NCBI GenBank assembly: GCA_019188255.1
Contig: JAETXT010000011.1
Location: 1,054,001 to 1,118,000 of the forward strand
Reading direction: 5' to 3'
Source: Verticillium longisporum
Taxonomy: Eukaryota > Ascomycota > Sordariomycetes > Glomerellales > Plectosphaerellaceae
Length of the DNA: 64,000 bases
Under the pieces are notes generated by a model. That model saw only the letters and a list, made by a program, of their open reading frames with translations. It ran no database searches and was not told the origin of the DNA. Of this stretch, positions 47,660 through 61,342 are shown piece by piece. The translations under genes and the position numbers were made by a program. Position 1 is the stretch's first letter. Every line of letters begins with the position of its first letter.

Positions 47660-47854
47660 TATAAGGAGTTAGATATTAGACGTCTAGTAGTAGGTTATCG
47701 CTAATAGATTAATAAAAAATAAGATATAGTTTATAAGTAGAGTCGAGGCTATACTCGATAGCCTTAATAAGTTGAAGTTATAATACTAATATACTAATTG
47801 AAATCCGAACTATCTACTTTCCCTAATTAAGGCCCTTAGCTTAATACCTTTATA
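47660..47854 (+). repeat. Family A 5' LTR (A8), 195 bp
   Basis: TATAAGGAG to CCTTTATA, four bases longer than standard. Keeps ATTGAAATCCG. Confidence 0.9.
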
Positions 47855-50800
47855 TTCTTTAACTTCTATAATCTATAATTAGATTAAACTAAATAATAGA
47901 TTAAACTAAGTATACTAGGACTTAGAAGCGAATTATTTATTATAGCGGTTAATAGTTAGATAATAAGCTAATAAGGATATTATCGGAATCGTTAAAAGAT
48001 AGTTATAATAGAAAGATTATATCTAAACTAGGATCCTTTTTATTAAATTATTATTAAACTATCGAAGAGCTTTCTCGATAAATAGAACTTTAATTATAAA
48101 TATTCTAGGCCTTAATTAAGGAACTCCGAGAATAAAGGCTAGAAAATCGATTTCTAGTTTAATATTTTATTAAATAGACTCTAATTATAAAGAATTACGA
48201 TAAGCCTCTTATTTATAATTATAAAATATTTAAAGAGGATATTATAATTACTTAAATTAATAATTAATTTATTATTATTAAAGCTAGAAATACTTTGTAA
48301 TTTAATATAAATATAGCTTAAATTATTAAATAATCGATAATTAAATTTATTTATATTCTTTAAATAATATAGTAAAACTATATATAAAACCTAAAAGCGA
48401 TTTACTAAGAGGACTTTAATATTAATAATATAAATATCTATTAAAGGGACTTTTAAAGCTTTATTAAGCGAGAATACCTCTTTAAGGATTTATAAAACCT
48501 AGCTTATTAAGAATAGCTATATTTACTATACTTTAAGAATAATAGAGATATCTCCTTTTTAATATTCTTTAATCGTTAGGAAAGTATTTACTAATTATTT
48601 AATAAAAGCGTAGATTATAGTAAAGAATGCACCTTCGGATATTTCTAATAGCTCCTTTACTTTATATAGGATAAGTTAATAGAATACTATATTCCTATTA
48701 AAAATACTAGAATAATTATATATAAAGCTTAGAGAATATAAGATATTAATTAATTATAGAATAAATAATAAGAGAATAGGAAATGAATATATTCTTAATT
48801 AAATTAGACTAAATAATATAATATAATACCTATATATATAGGGCCTAAGAGAGAAACCTTATAGGATTAATTACTAGCGAAATAAGGACGACCCTTATAT
48901 TATAATAGAGGGATTACTCTTTACTAAATAAAGAACCCGAACCTATACCCTATAAGAACTCTATCTAGGGGCTAAGGGGCCGCCCCTATAATATCTATAA
49001 ATATATACTTCTATTATAATAAAACTAGCTATTAAATATAAAATTACTTATAATTAGACCCCTAGAGATATAAAGCTATAATTATAGATATATAATTACT
49101 TAAATTCGAGGGCGCCTAGGTAATAGAGCTCTTAGAAAACGACTTAGTATAAGCCCTAACCTAAAAAGTACTATATTTAAAATAAATATTAGGAAAACCG
49201 CTAAAGTATTAATAATTACTTTATAATAAAGTAAGGAGATAGAATTCTCTATTAATCTAGATATTAATACTATAGTAGATATTATTAATCCTATTTTTAT
49301 TTAATTATTAAAATTATAAGAAATAGAAAATATAGAAGCCTTTAAACTATAAACGTTTAATAGCTAGATAGGGATTATTTATAGGATATTTATACTCTTT
49401 TTCTATTTACTAAATATATAGAACTGCCCCCGATTATTATATTAGCTATATATATATATAGAATAGCTTAAAGGGTCTAGCTATATACTCCTATTTAATA
49501 ATAGTATAGGGAAGGAAGGCATTTAAATAGATACCTCTATCTAATCTTTTATTTAGGGCTATATATTAAATATAGACCTAGAAGAGTTTATAAGGATATT
49601 AATTAAAGATAAAGCTAAAGCTTATATTACCTATATTACTTGAGCTATAGTAATAATGCTTAATATAATTATCCCTATTATTAATAACCTACTCCTAGAT
49701 AAGGGGTAGGCTAAAATACTTCCTATAGAATTTATTAAATTCGAAGATATTTTCTCTAAAGATATAATAAAGGAATTATTAATATTAAAAGATATAGAGT
49801 ACTTAATAGACCTAAAAGAAGGAGCTAAACCCCCTTATAGCCCTATCTACCTATTATTATAGAGGTAATTAGAAGAGCTCTATCGCTATATTATAGAAAG
49901 GGAAGCTATAAAGAGGATTAAAAAGTCTATTAGCCCTATAAAGGCCTTAGTCCTATTTATACTAAAGAAAGATAGGAGCTTATATCTATATATAGATTAT
50001 TAAGGCTTTAATATAATTATAATAAAGAATTATTACCTTCTCCTATTAATAAATAAACTTTTAAATCGCTTCGTAAAAGTAAAGTACTTTTCTAAAATCG
50101 ATATCTAGGATATTTATTACTAGATTTATATTAAGAAGAGTAATTAATAGAAAATAGTATTCTAAATAAGATATAAATATTATAAATATATTATAATATT
50201 ATTTAAATTAATAAATACTTTTATTACTTTCTAAATATATATTTATTAAATATTTACTAGATTATTAGACGATTTCTATATTATTTACTTAAAATCTATT
50301 TATAAATAAGGGAAGAGTATATTAATAAATCCTAAAGAGATTTTAAGACTTTAAGCTCTTTATTAAATAATTAAAGTATTTATTTTACTAAAATAAGATA
50401 GAATTCCTAGGATTTATTATCTTAAAAGAAAATATAATTATAGATCTAAACTATATCTAAGCTATAATTAAATAATAATTCTTAGAATCCTTTAAGGATA
50501 TATAAATATTCCTAGGCTTTATAAACTTCTATAGATAGTTTATAAAGGGCTATTTAAAAATAATAGCCCCCCTATTTACTCTATTAAAGGGAAGTATTAT
50601 AGGGGTTAAAAAGGGACTATTCGAATAGCTACCTAAAGCTTAGAAGGTATTTAAATAGTTAAAAATTATATTTACTATTATTATAATTTTAAGATATTAG
50701 GACTATATATTAGAAGGCTAAATTAAGATTAATATATCTAATAATACTATTTTAGGGATCCTTAGCTAAAAGTATAAAAATAGATAAAAGCCTATTATTT

Positions 50801-53110
50801 ACTATTCGCGGAAATTATTATTAATTAAATAGCGATAAAGTACTAGGTAATAAGAACTATTTATAATTATAGAGAGCCTCGAATATTAATACTATTATTT
50901 AGAGGATATAAGATAGGTTTTTATTATATTAACCGATTACTAAGCTCTTAAGAATATTATATAAATATTAATAAGAGACCTTTAAAAAAGGCTTATATAA
51001 TAGATATATAGATTATTATCTTTTAATTTTAAAACCTAATATTAGCCTAGGATTATAAACCTAGCCGATAGCCTCTTAAAGTAACTAGACTATATAGGGG
51101 AATAAGCATTAATAAATAATATACTATTTACTTTATCTAAAAAGCTATAATTAATAGAAGACCTAGCTATAAATATTTAATAAGCTATTACTAAGATTAA
51201 GCTAAAGGATATTATAAATAGAGCCTATATCTAAGCTATAAAAGCGACTTTATAAAGATAGAAGCCTATCCCTATATTAGAATAATATTATCCCTTTAAG
51301 GAAAAGGGGACTTTACTTTTTAAATAAAGGGTAAAATATATTTATACTATTATTAAGAAAAAAGTAAAGAAAGAAGCTCCTTCTCGACCCCGAAATTAAA
51401 AAGCTAAAGCTAAGAAATTAATAATAATTCGCTAAGAGATTACTTAAATAGAGTCTAAGGACCTAGGAGAGTCTAGGGTTATTATTCTAGATTAATATAT
51501 CTTATATTCTATTATAAAGGAGCTTATAAAGAACGAAATAATACTAAAGCTTATTTCTATTTTAGAATTTAAGAACTTAATTAGAAGTTTATAAGCTATT
51601 AATCTAGGATACTTTCTCTAAAAGGGAGAATATAAGCCAATAAACTAGAAAAAGAATAGAATATATTTTAAATAAATAAAATACTTTCCTCTTTAAAGAA
51701 CGATTTATTATCCTTTTATAAAGGATTCTCTATAAACAGCTATTAAAATAGTATTATAATAATCTATAAATAGGATATATAAGGGCTAATAAGACCCTCG
51801 AACTTCTAAGGAGAAAGTTCTATTAGGAGAATATATTAATAGATATATATTAATATATTATTAAATACCTAGTATATTAAAGGATATAAATACCCTAATA
51901 TAAGCTATATAGGAAGCTATAATCGCTATTACTCCTATTATATCCCTTTTAAGAGATCTCCTTAGACTTTATTATAAGTTTAATATTAATAATAAAGGAT
52001 AATAATCTAGAATATAATTCTATTTTTATTATTATAAATTATTTTATAAAGATTACTTAATTCCTAGTAACCTATAAGATATTTATAGTTATAGGCTTAA
52101 GCGCTATTCTTTATAAAGAAATAGAATATCGGTTTAGGAGTCTAGAGGGTATTATAAATAATAAAGATAAGCTCTTTATTAATTAATTCTAGGAGGAATT
52201 CTATTAGGAAAGAGTAATTAAACGCTATCTATCTATAGCCTATTACCCTTAAATAGATAGATAGATAGAGAGAACCTACTAGATATTAGAAAAGTACCTT
52301 TACTATATTAGTAATTAAATATTAAAGGAGTAATTATATTATTTAAAAGAAGTAGAGTTCTCTTATAATAATAATATATATAGTATTATTAATATTTTAT
52401 TATTTAAGGCCTTCTATAGGTACTATCTAAGGATAGTTAATTATATAGCCCTAAGAGAGGATATTAAGGTTAAAGGTATAAAGGAAAGAATTAAATAGAT
52501 TATAATTACTCGCTAATTAATTAACGAAAACTAATAATATATAATATATATTTAAGCTTTCTATCATAATAAGAGGTATATATTTAAGATCTTTAAGGTC
52601 GGAGATATTATAGGCCTCTCTATTAAGAACTTCCGCTTTAAATCGAATCGGAAGCTAGTGCTTAAATATATCTAAATAAAGATTATAGAGAAGGTAAGCG
52701 AATAGGCCTATTATATATTATTCCCTGAGATATATATTAAGATATATAATATCTTCTTAATATCCTCTTTAGAACCTTAATATAATCGTTAAATAAGTAT
52801 TAAATAATCGGCCTACTTCCTTATATTAGAAAAAGAATAGGAAGAATAGGAATTCGAGGATATTATAGCTTATAAAGAGGATTAAGGATAAAATTTCTAT
52901 TTAATAAAATAGGTAGAGTAATTAATCGAATATAATACCTAGGAGCTAGAAAGCTATTTAGAAAATATAGTTTATATTTTAAAAAGGTATAAGAAATACT
53001 AAAAATATAGATATAAGTAATAGGATAAATAGCTAAAGGTTATCAGAAAATAAATAATAGAGCTATATAAGAAAAGAAATAATAATATTAATATTAGGCC
53101 TATAATAGTA
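47855..53110 (+). pseudogene. Family A gag-pol (A8), with deleted RT active-site motif
   Basis: Parallel to A2. Near 50285 the sequence reads TACTTAAAATCTATT where A2 has the codons for YLDDILIY; about 10 bases are lost, including both catalytic Asp codons, with another short loss just after. Integrase signature near 52250, chromodomain near 52830-53010. Dead as an enzyme source even apart from the stops. Confidence 0.83.
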
Positions 53111-53179
53111 ACGTTAGCTCGCTAATTAACTATTATAATAGCGCTTTATAATAGCTATTATTAGAGCTAACTCTATTTA

Positions 53180-55030
53180 AAGAATTTAATATACTATTCC
53201 TAATCCTCTTTTAATATTATAGGGGAAATATTATTAATTAGCTTATTCTACTCTTAATTACTATTATTAATAAAGCTATTAATTATTAAATCCTAGGGCG
53301 AAGATACTAATTAGCTACCCGACTTTCGGCCGCTCTATATAGACTAGCTAGCTAGTTTAATATTATATATAACCTTCTATAGAGTCTAGCGAGCCTTCTT
53401 CGTAGGGGGGCTGGAGACTATAAGAGGTATAGGATACTTCGATAAGCTAGCCTTAGGGGCGATAGCTATCTTAGAAGTAAACTATATCTTAGAAGTATAG
53501 CTAGAATAAATAGCTAGATTAGATATTTTTATTAAAAGGATAAGGGGTAGTAATATATTATAATAAAGGTAATTATTAAATAGAATATATCGGTTAAGGG
53601 TCTTCTTAAGAATAATAGCTTTATTTTTACTTTTATCTTTATTATAGAATAAAAGAATACTATTATTTAGGGGATAAGCGAGAATATTAATAATATTATT
53701 ATTCATATATTTAAAAAAGTCGATTTAATTCGCTAAAACTATAGAGGATATATTATAAGAAGCTAAATAGCTAGAGAATAAAGATATTAAAGGACTAGAA
53801 TTAATAGCCTCCTCCTTATTATTAGCAACCTCTAAAACCTCTAGGGTCTTAAGGGCTATATTAACGAAGCGAAGGGCCTCCTAGGCCTTAATAAGCTTCG
53901 CCTCTATTATAATAAAGTACTTCTCTTTAATAGCTTTATCTTTAATAGCTTTTATTAATACTTTAATATTAATAATAGCTTTCTTCTTTATAATAGCTTT
54001 AGCCTTCTTCTTCTTAATATTAGCTTTCTTTATAGTAATATCGTCCTTAGAAGGGATAGCAAGGTACTAGGAGATATAAGAAGAAGGACGATTAATAGGA
54101 TTATAGCCTAAATAGTATATATTTAAGATATAAGGGTATACTAGAGTATTACTATTTAGAGCCTCCTTAAGGAGGGGAGAAAGCTTAATATTATAAAGGA
54201 TCTCTATTATACTATATATAGTCTTACCTAGCTAATTATCCTCTTCGCCCTTAAGTAGGCGATTATATAATTCGTATTCTTATTTATAGAGTATAATATT
54301 AAATATATTAGCCTCTTTATAATAAATAATATAAATAAGTTACTTTATAGTAATTACCTCCTCTATTATATTAATAGATAATAGCTTTATTTATAAAGGT
54401 TAATTTATAAAGATATATAGAAGAATTAATAGAAATTTATAGAATAGCGAAGTTAGAGGGCTAGAAGGGTATAAATTAACGACGTCTTAATAAAGAGATA
54501 TTACTTTAATTAATAAAGAAGAGCTTAATAATATTAATATAATTTATAGTATTATAATATTATCTATAGTATAAGGGATTAATATTTAAATATAATATCT
54601 TCTTAAAATATTTTATAAGCTCAGCTAAACGAATAAGATACTTAGTCTATTATTTTAGAGTATACTTAACTAGGTTAATAGGTTCTCCTTTAGCTAGTTC
54701 GAGAATAATATAATATTAAATATATTAAATAAGGCCCTTAAGCGGCTTAGGAATCTTTATATATTAATAGATATTAAGAGAAGGTTTAATAAACTTATTA
54801 AGAAGTATATACCTTTATTATATTTATAGTAAATATATTTACTAATTAAATGCCCTACTATATATTTAATATTAAGCTAAGAAGCTAGCTTCCTAAAATA
54901 ATACTTATAGGGGGGATACTAGAGCTCTCTAATCGGTAGGCGATTATCTATATCCTAACTAGAATTAGGATTATACGGATAAGCATTATTAAAGTAAAGG
55001 GTAATATCTAATATAATAATAATAGTACTT
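53180..55030 (-). pseudogene. Family A antisense ORF (copy A8), unknown function
   Basis: Same arrangement as in A2 and A3. A 74-codon piece stays open (53706-53482) and includes AYPLNNSILLFYNKDKSKNK, aligning with AYPLNSNLLLSYNKNKSKGK of A3. That a frame opposite to pol stays alignable between differently mutated copies is the main evidence that it was a real gene. Confidence 0.6.
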
Positions 55031-55391
55031 TAGTAATAATATCTTAGATAGTATAGCTAAAATCGTATTATTAGAGATATAGGATAGTAGAGCGGACTTA
55101 GGGTATATATAGGTATATAGGGTAGAACGTTTACTAAGGCTTATATAGCGAAAAATTACCTATAAATTAATATATAAAGCTATTTTATATTACTATCTAT
55201 TCTTAACTATTATAATTATTATTATTATTATAATATTACTTAATAATATACCTAAATTAAAGTATAACCCTATAAAGGAACTAGAATAAAGGAATACTAT
55301 ATACTAGGGTCCTATAAAGAGCTATTATCGGGAGATATAATGATAAAGGCATTACGAGTTCTAGGGACTAGACCTCCTAGAGGGGGGGCAA

Positions 55392-55645
55392 TATAAGGAG
55401 TTAGACGTTAGACGTCTAGTAGTAGATTATCGTTAATAGATTAGCGATAAGATCTAGTTTATAAATAGAGTTGAAGCTATATTCGATAGCCTCGATAAGT
55501 TAAATAGCGATAAGATCTAGTTTATAAATAGAGTCGAGGCTATATTCGATAGCCTTAATAAGTTAAAGTTATAATATTAATATACTAATTAAAATCCGAA
55601 CTATCTACTTTCCCTAATTAAGGCCCTTAGCCTAATACCTTTATA
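55392..55645 (+). repeat. Family A 3' LTR (A8), 254 bp with a 63-bp tandem duplication
   Basis: Preceded by the polypurine tract AGAGGGGGGGCAA. The extra length is a duplicated 63-bp unit (55443-55505 and 55506-55568) starting AGCGATAAGATCTAG. This is also the only A LTR here that lost the conserved CpA in TTCAATT (it reads ATTAAAATCC). Confidence 0.92.
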
Positions 55646-55650
55646 ATTTA

Positions 55651-58600
55651 GAAGCTAATATATAGATAGCTATAGGCTATATTAAAGATAGACTAGATAT
55701 AATAATAGCTAGACTAATTATATATATATTTAATTAATTAACTAAGACTCTTAAGAGAATAAATAAAACCTTTAATAGGATAATTATAAAATAGTAAAGT
55801 AAGCTTTTTTAATAAAGGAGGATAAATAAGATATACTAGACTCCTATATTAATTTTAATACTATTACTTCCTTATACTTCTCTACCCTAGCTAGTAAACT
55901 ATAATATAAAAACTCCCTATAGCGAGAGCGTATACTATAATACTACTATAAATATAAGAAGTACTTTAGGTCTAGGCGACTATTTATAGACTATATCTTC
56001 GCTAATAATTATACTCTATTAAAACCTAAAGGCTAGGGCCTATAAGTAAGAAAAGACTCCTTATAGATATAATAGGGTATTATAGTAAGTACTATTATAG
56101 AATAGATAGCGGAAATTAAGATATTTAATCGCTAGATTATATTCCTAGTATTTAATAAAGACGATATTATCGAGGCTTAAAGCCTAGAGTATTTAAGGAG
56201 CTTATAGTAAATTAGGAGATAATTAGGATATAAGTATTATTTATTCTTAATATTATTTAAACTATAAAGTAAATAATGTTATATCGCTATAGACTCTGCC
56301 TATTCGGGAATAATAGTAGATTAAGACTAGCTTACTAAATTTAATAAGAATATAATAATCGATATATTAGAGAAGAAGGTAATCTAAGGAATTAGCGGGA
56401 TCTAAATTGAATTAGACTATAAGGTAACCTTCGACCTATATATTGCTAATCTTACTAGTAGATAGGATACTAGGGTATTTAACTATATTATTATTATAAT
56501 ATAGTATATATAGAACCTAGCTCTAAAACTATTACTTAGATATAAATTCCTTAATTAATATAGAGTAGATATATTCTTTAGCTCTAATAATTTAATATTT
56601 AATTATTATTATAGGATATAGATACTATTTGTATATAAATCGAAATCTAACTTAATTAGAAGGAGAATAATAATAACGTCTAAGGCTATTCTATTATCTA
56701 GATCGGTTATAAAGGTATTAATATAATATAATAGACTCCCTTATTATAATAAATATAATATTAAACGAGAATATACCTTTATAATAGATAACCCCTTAAT
56801 ATAGTTATACTAAATATCCTATTCTAGACTATATTTTATATTTATATTTAATAATTTAGAAAAGACTATAAAAGTAGACTGGAATACCTATCTAGGCTAT
56901 ATCGAGGATATTAACCTAGAGGGAAGCTTTCTAGTAGATTAGTATATAGCTAAGGCGGTATATAGCTATTAGGAATTCGATCTAGATAAAAATATAATAT
57001 TAGCCTTCCTCGCTAGAGAATCCGAGAATAGCTATAAGGATTAAGCTATACTTAGGGAGCTATAAGAATTTAAACTATTTCTCGGAGCGGAATGCCCTTA
57101 GGACGTTAAGGAACTATATATAAGAGAGAATATTAATATCTATATTAGGAACCCTTTATAAGCTAATTAAGTTAGATAGCTATTAGAATCGTTTAATTAT
57201 TAGAGAGATTATATAATTGTCCTAATATTAGACGATAAATAGAAAAGGATAGACTTAGTAGATAGATAGTAATCTAAGAAATTAGGCTCTAAAGTATATC
57301 CCCTAAGAGTTAAAGATAGGTAATTATTTAATAAGAAGTTCAATAAGATATATAAGCTAGGACGATTAGAATAGATAAAATAGCCTCTTCTATTTAGCTA
57401 TTTAGTCTTTATTATATAATAGACTATAAATAGTATATATAAGGGTAGAATTATAATAGACCTTAGATAATTAAATAATATATTAATATTAGATAATTAT
57501 CCTATATTATTATAGGAGGAGATTATCAATAGACTATATAAGAAAGCCTTTCTATTAATACTTAATATATCTATATTCTTCTATTAACTATTAATCTATA
57601 GTATTTATAAGGATCGAATAATTATAATTAATCTATAAGGATTAGAAAAGTCCTATATAATATTAATAGGATATTAGAACTCTTAAATATATACTTAATA
57701 CTTTATAGATTAAAAGTTATATTTATATTAATACTTCGCTTAAGTATATATCGATAATATAATAATCTTTAGCGACTCCTTTAAGGAGTATCTAGAATAT
57801 TTATAGATAGTCCTTAGCCTCTTTAAGGAATCTAGATTAATATTAAGCCTAATAAAGTCGTTCTATATATACCCTTCTATTATATTACTAGGATTCTATA
57901 TTAGTATATTAAGCCTATTAACTATAATAGAGAAACTAGTAGCTATTACTAAGTTAAAATGCCTAATATTATTATCTAATCTAGAGACCTATTTAGGAAT
58001 AATTAAGTAATTATATAGATTCATTCTATATTACTAGCTTAAGGCTAAGCTATTAGAGGACTAGAAGATCGCCTTACTTAGATAATTCTAGGAAGAGGGT
58101 AAAGTCGATCCTTAAAAGAAAATAAATAAGTATACCCGAATAGTATATACCTTAAAGTAGACCTTTATCTTAATTAGAGAGGAAAAGGAAGTATTCTATA
58201 TCCTATAGGAATAGTTAATATAGCCGATTCTATTATTTTATTACGACCTAAATAGAATTATATTCTTTAAGATAGATATTAGTAATAGAGGCTTTAGCTT
58301 ATTTATATTCTATATAGATATTTACTAGGATAATAGATATATCTCTAATAAAGTAGTATAGCTAGTAATATTTCTTAATAGATTAATAATGAAATTAGAA
58401 GCCTTAATTAAGGCTATAGAACTAGAAATAGCCTATTTAGTACAGGCTATATAGAAGTTATAGACTTTAATCTAATCTTATTAATACTCTATTATTATAA
58501 TAATAGATTATTAAATCTTAAAAGGGATCGTTAATTATATTATTAGTCTTACTATAGTAGATATTAATAAAGCGAACCTAAGACTTATATTAGTAGCGAC

Positions 58601-60470
58601 TTACTTAAGTTAATTCCGCTTTAATATAGTATATATATTAAATAAGATAAACCTTATCCTAGACGCTCTCTCGAGGCTGCCTACTACTAATAATAAGTTA
58701 TATTAGCGGGAATAGGAAGTTAAACTATAGTCCTAGATTAATTATAAACTAGATAATATATAAAATAATACTATATACCTATTAAGCCTATATATAGAGA
58801 TATCTACTACTCTCTAATAGAGGATTATAGATAGATACTAAATGGATATATACTATAAGAATATTCTATAGTAGATTTAGGATTCAAGAAAACGTAAGTA
58901 TAGGCTAAAGACTAACCTCCTAGCCTTCGAGGAAGATAATAGTCTACTATATAATATCGAACTAAAGACTACTAGATAATAATTATATATATTAAAAGCA
59001 ATCGTACCAGAACTATTCTAGATAATATATAATAGAGGCTATTACTTTAAACTAGATAAGATAGTCTATAAGCTCGACGATATATAGTTTAAAGGGAAAC
59101 GATAAATAGTAAAGAAATAGTAGAAGTATTATCTAGAGTACTTTATATTCTCTATAAATAGAGATAAACTATTAAGCGAACTATAATCTATTTAGATATT
59201 AATAAAGCTATTCTATATAATTATAGTTAATTTTATTATTAGACTATTTAAAGTATTTATATAATTCTTATTCTAGAAGCTACTAGAGTCGAAAGTATAG
59301 TTCCTTAACTTAATAATAATAATAATAGATATATATTCTAAGAAGACCCTACTTATCCCTAATAATATAGAATATAATATTAAAAACTAGGCTATCCTCT
59401 TTAATAGAGGTCTTCTCTCTATAGACTAGGGTTTATTATTAGTAATTATCTCTAATAGAGATTTAAAGTTTATAAGCTTTTTTTAGAGGAATATATTTAA
59501 GGTATTTAAGGTCGATCTATTATTCTCGATTATATAGTATTTATAGATTAATAGATTATGTAAATAGAAGAACTAGATAGTGGAAATCGCTTTAAGATAC
59601 TATATATTATTATCTAATATACCCTAGCTAGATATCTTAATTCCGCTTTAGTTTACTCTTAATAATATTAAATAATATACTATTAATTATATTCTAAATA
59701 AACTACTTTTAGGATTTAAGCCTATAATAGCTATAGACTAGCTAATAAATAGAATATAGGATAGGGAGACTATTAAAACTATTAGAAAGCTCTATTAATA
59801 GGAGGTATAAGCATTTATAGCTTATATATAGGCTAAAGCTAAGAAGGCCTACGATAAGAAATACTAATTAATATACTTTAAGGTTAATAATAGAGTATTT
59901 CTTAAACTAAATAAGGGATATAAGCTTCCTAGTAGACTATTAAGGAAATAGAGTTAGTAATAAGTAGGACCTTTTACTATTCTAGAAAAAAGAAGCTCTC
60001 TAGTATATAAATTATAATTCCCTATAAAATAGAGAATATATAATATAATATCTATAAAGTAGCTTATTCTATATCTACTAGATAATAATCTATAAGTATA
60101 TTAATCGAATATAATTAAACCTATAATATTGGAAGAGGATATGGATTAATATAAAGTCGAGGAATTACTAGATCGCTATATAAGATAGCTATCTAGCTAA
60201 TTATAGCTATAATATTTTATAAAATAGAAGAATTAGGGATATAAATATAATAAATAGATATATTAGGCGGATATACTTTATATAGTAAATAACTTAGTAT
60301 ATAGATATAAGACTAAATACTTAATATAGATTATAGAGATTTAATAGCTTAGTTACTAAGAACTAGAAACGATAATCGTTAATTAGATTCTATTAATTAA
60401 TATCGAAATTAGAATCTAGTTATAGGGACTAGGTAATAGTTTTAATAGAAATAGTAAATAAATAGTAAAT
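55651..60470 (+). pseudogene. Family B pol (B2), RIP-degraded
   Basis: Resumes where gag was split and matches 5880-10680 of B1. Reverse transcriptase motif region near 57750-57780 (YIDNIIIFSD, same Asn change), RNase H near 58270-58560, integrase near 59300-59620 with SNRDLKF at about 59455, chromodomain near 60160-60260. Stops at Gln/Trp sites. Confidence 0.82.
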
Positions 60471-60699
60471 AGAAGGAATATAATATTAATATAGATTATA
60501 TCGTCTACCCCCTAATACTTTATATAACTTTACCTCCTATTATTATTACCTTTATCTCTCGATTATTACTATCCTTAATAGTATCTTTATTATATTTACG
60601 TTTACTATTATTCTCGTCTTTACTATATTTACTTTCGCTATTATTCTTATCTTTATTATACTTATCTATATCCTATATTATTCCTACCGATTACTATTT

Positions 60700-61151
60700 A
60701 ATAACTATATAGCGCTATATCCGATTATATAAGGACCCTACTTACTAGCGAAGCTAATACTTAATATTAAAGAGATAAGAGAATACGTTCTATTAATATA
60801 GTAACGTATTAGAAGTAATGCTATTAACGTAGAAACTATAACTATATATCTCTAGTAAATATAGGCTATAATAAGTAATATCGATAATAATAATAATAAT
60901 ACTATAGACCTAGGTATCTAGACTATTAATAAGATTATAGACCTATTTATTTAGAACGTAGTTACTAAGAATACTAACTAGACTAATAATAATACTTAGA
61001 TTAATAATAATATTAATATAGAGGAGATTCCTATATTTAGAATAAAGAAAAGTAAAGCTAAGATTAAAGGTCTTATAAGTCTACTAGAGGAACTATAGGT
61101 TTTTAATATTATAGACTCTAATATAGGATACCCTATATCCCTCGAACCCTA
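60700..61151 (+). pseudogene. Family B extra ORF, first part (B2)
   Basis: Same frame as 10930 onward in B1: LILNIKEIREYVLL, SNAINVETITIYL, the Asn/Thr-rich run, EEIPIFRIKKSKAKIKG and FNIIDSNIGYPISLEP. Cut by insertion of A5. Upstream at about 60530-60670 is the pyrimidine-rich tract. Confidence 0.58.
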
Positions 61152-61342
61152 TATAAGGAGTTAGACGTTAGATATCTAGTAATAGATTATCGCTAATAGA
61201 TTAGTAATAAGATCTAGTTTATAAGTAGAGTCGAGGCTATACTTAATAGCCTTAATAAATTAAAGTTATAATACTAGTACGCTAATTGAAATCCGAACTA
61301 TCTATTTTCCTTATTTAAGGCCCTTAGCCTAATACCTTTATA
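61152..61342 (+). repeat. Family A 5' LTR (A5), 191 bp
   Basis: TATAAGGAG to CCTTTATA; keeps ATTGAAATCCG. Confidence 0.92.

Larger units (their letters stand above)
47660..55645 (+). mobile_element. Full-length family A chromovirus A8 (7986 bp), nested in B2, heavily RIP-mutated
   Basis: Duplication ATTTA at 47655-47659 and 55646-55650; B1 shows the empty site (ATATATTTAGAGG near 5870). 5' LTR 47660-47854, 3' LTR 55392-55645. Gene order as in A2. More AT-rich than A2 and A3, and its reverse transcriptase has lost the catalytic motif by a small deletion. Confidence 0.93.
45572..61151 (+). mobile_element. Family B chromovirus B2, inserted in C2 and split by A8; 3' end beyond A5
   Basis: 5' LTR (45572-45752), leader, gag (to 47659), interrupted by A8, then the rest of gag, pol (55651 to about 60470) and the start of the extra ORF, ended by A5 at 61152. 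Its remaining 3' part should follow A5 outside the window. It follows B1 without large gaps, so B1 and B2 are two insertions of one family. Confidence 0.88.
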
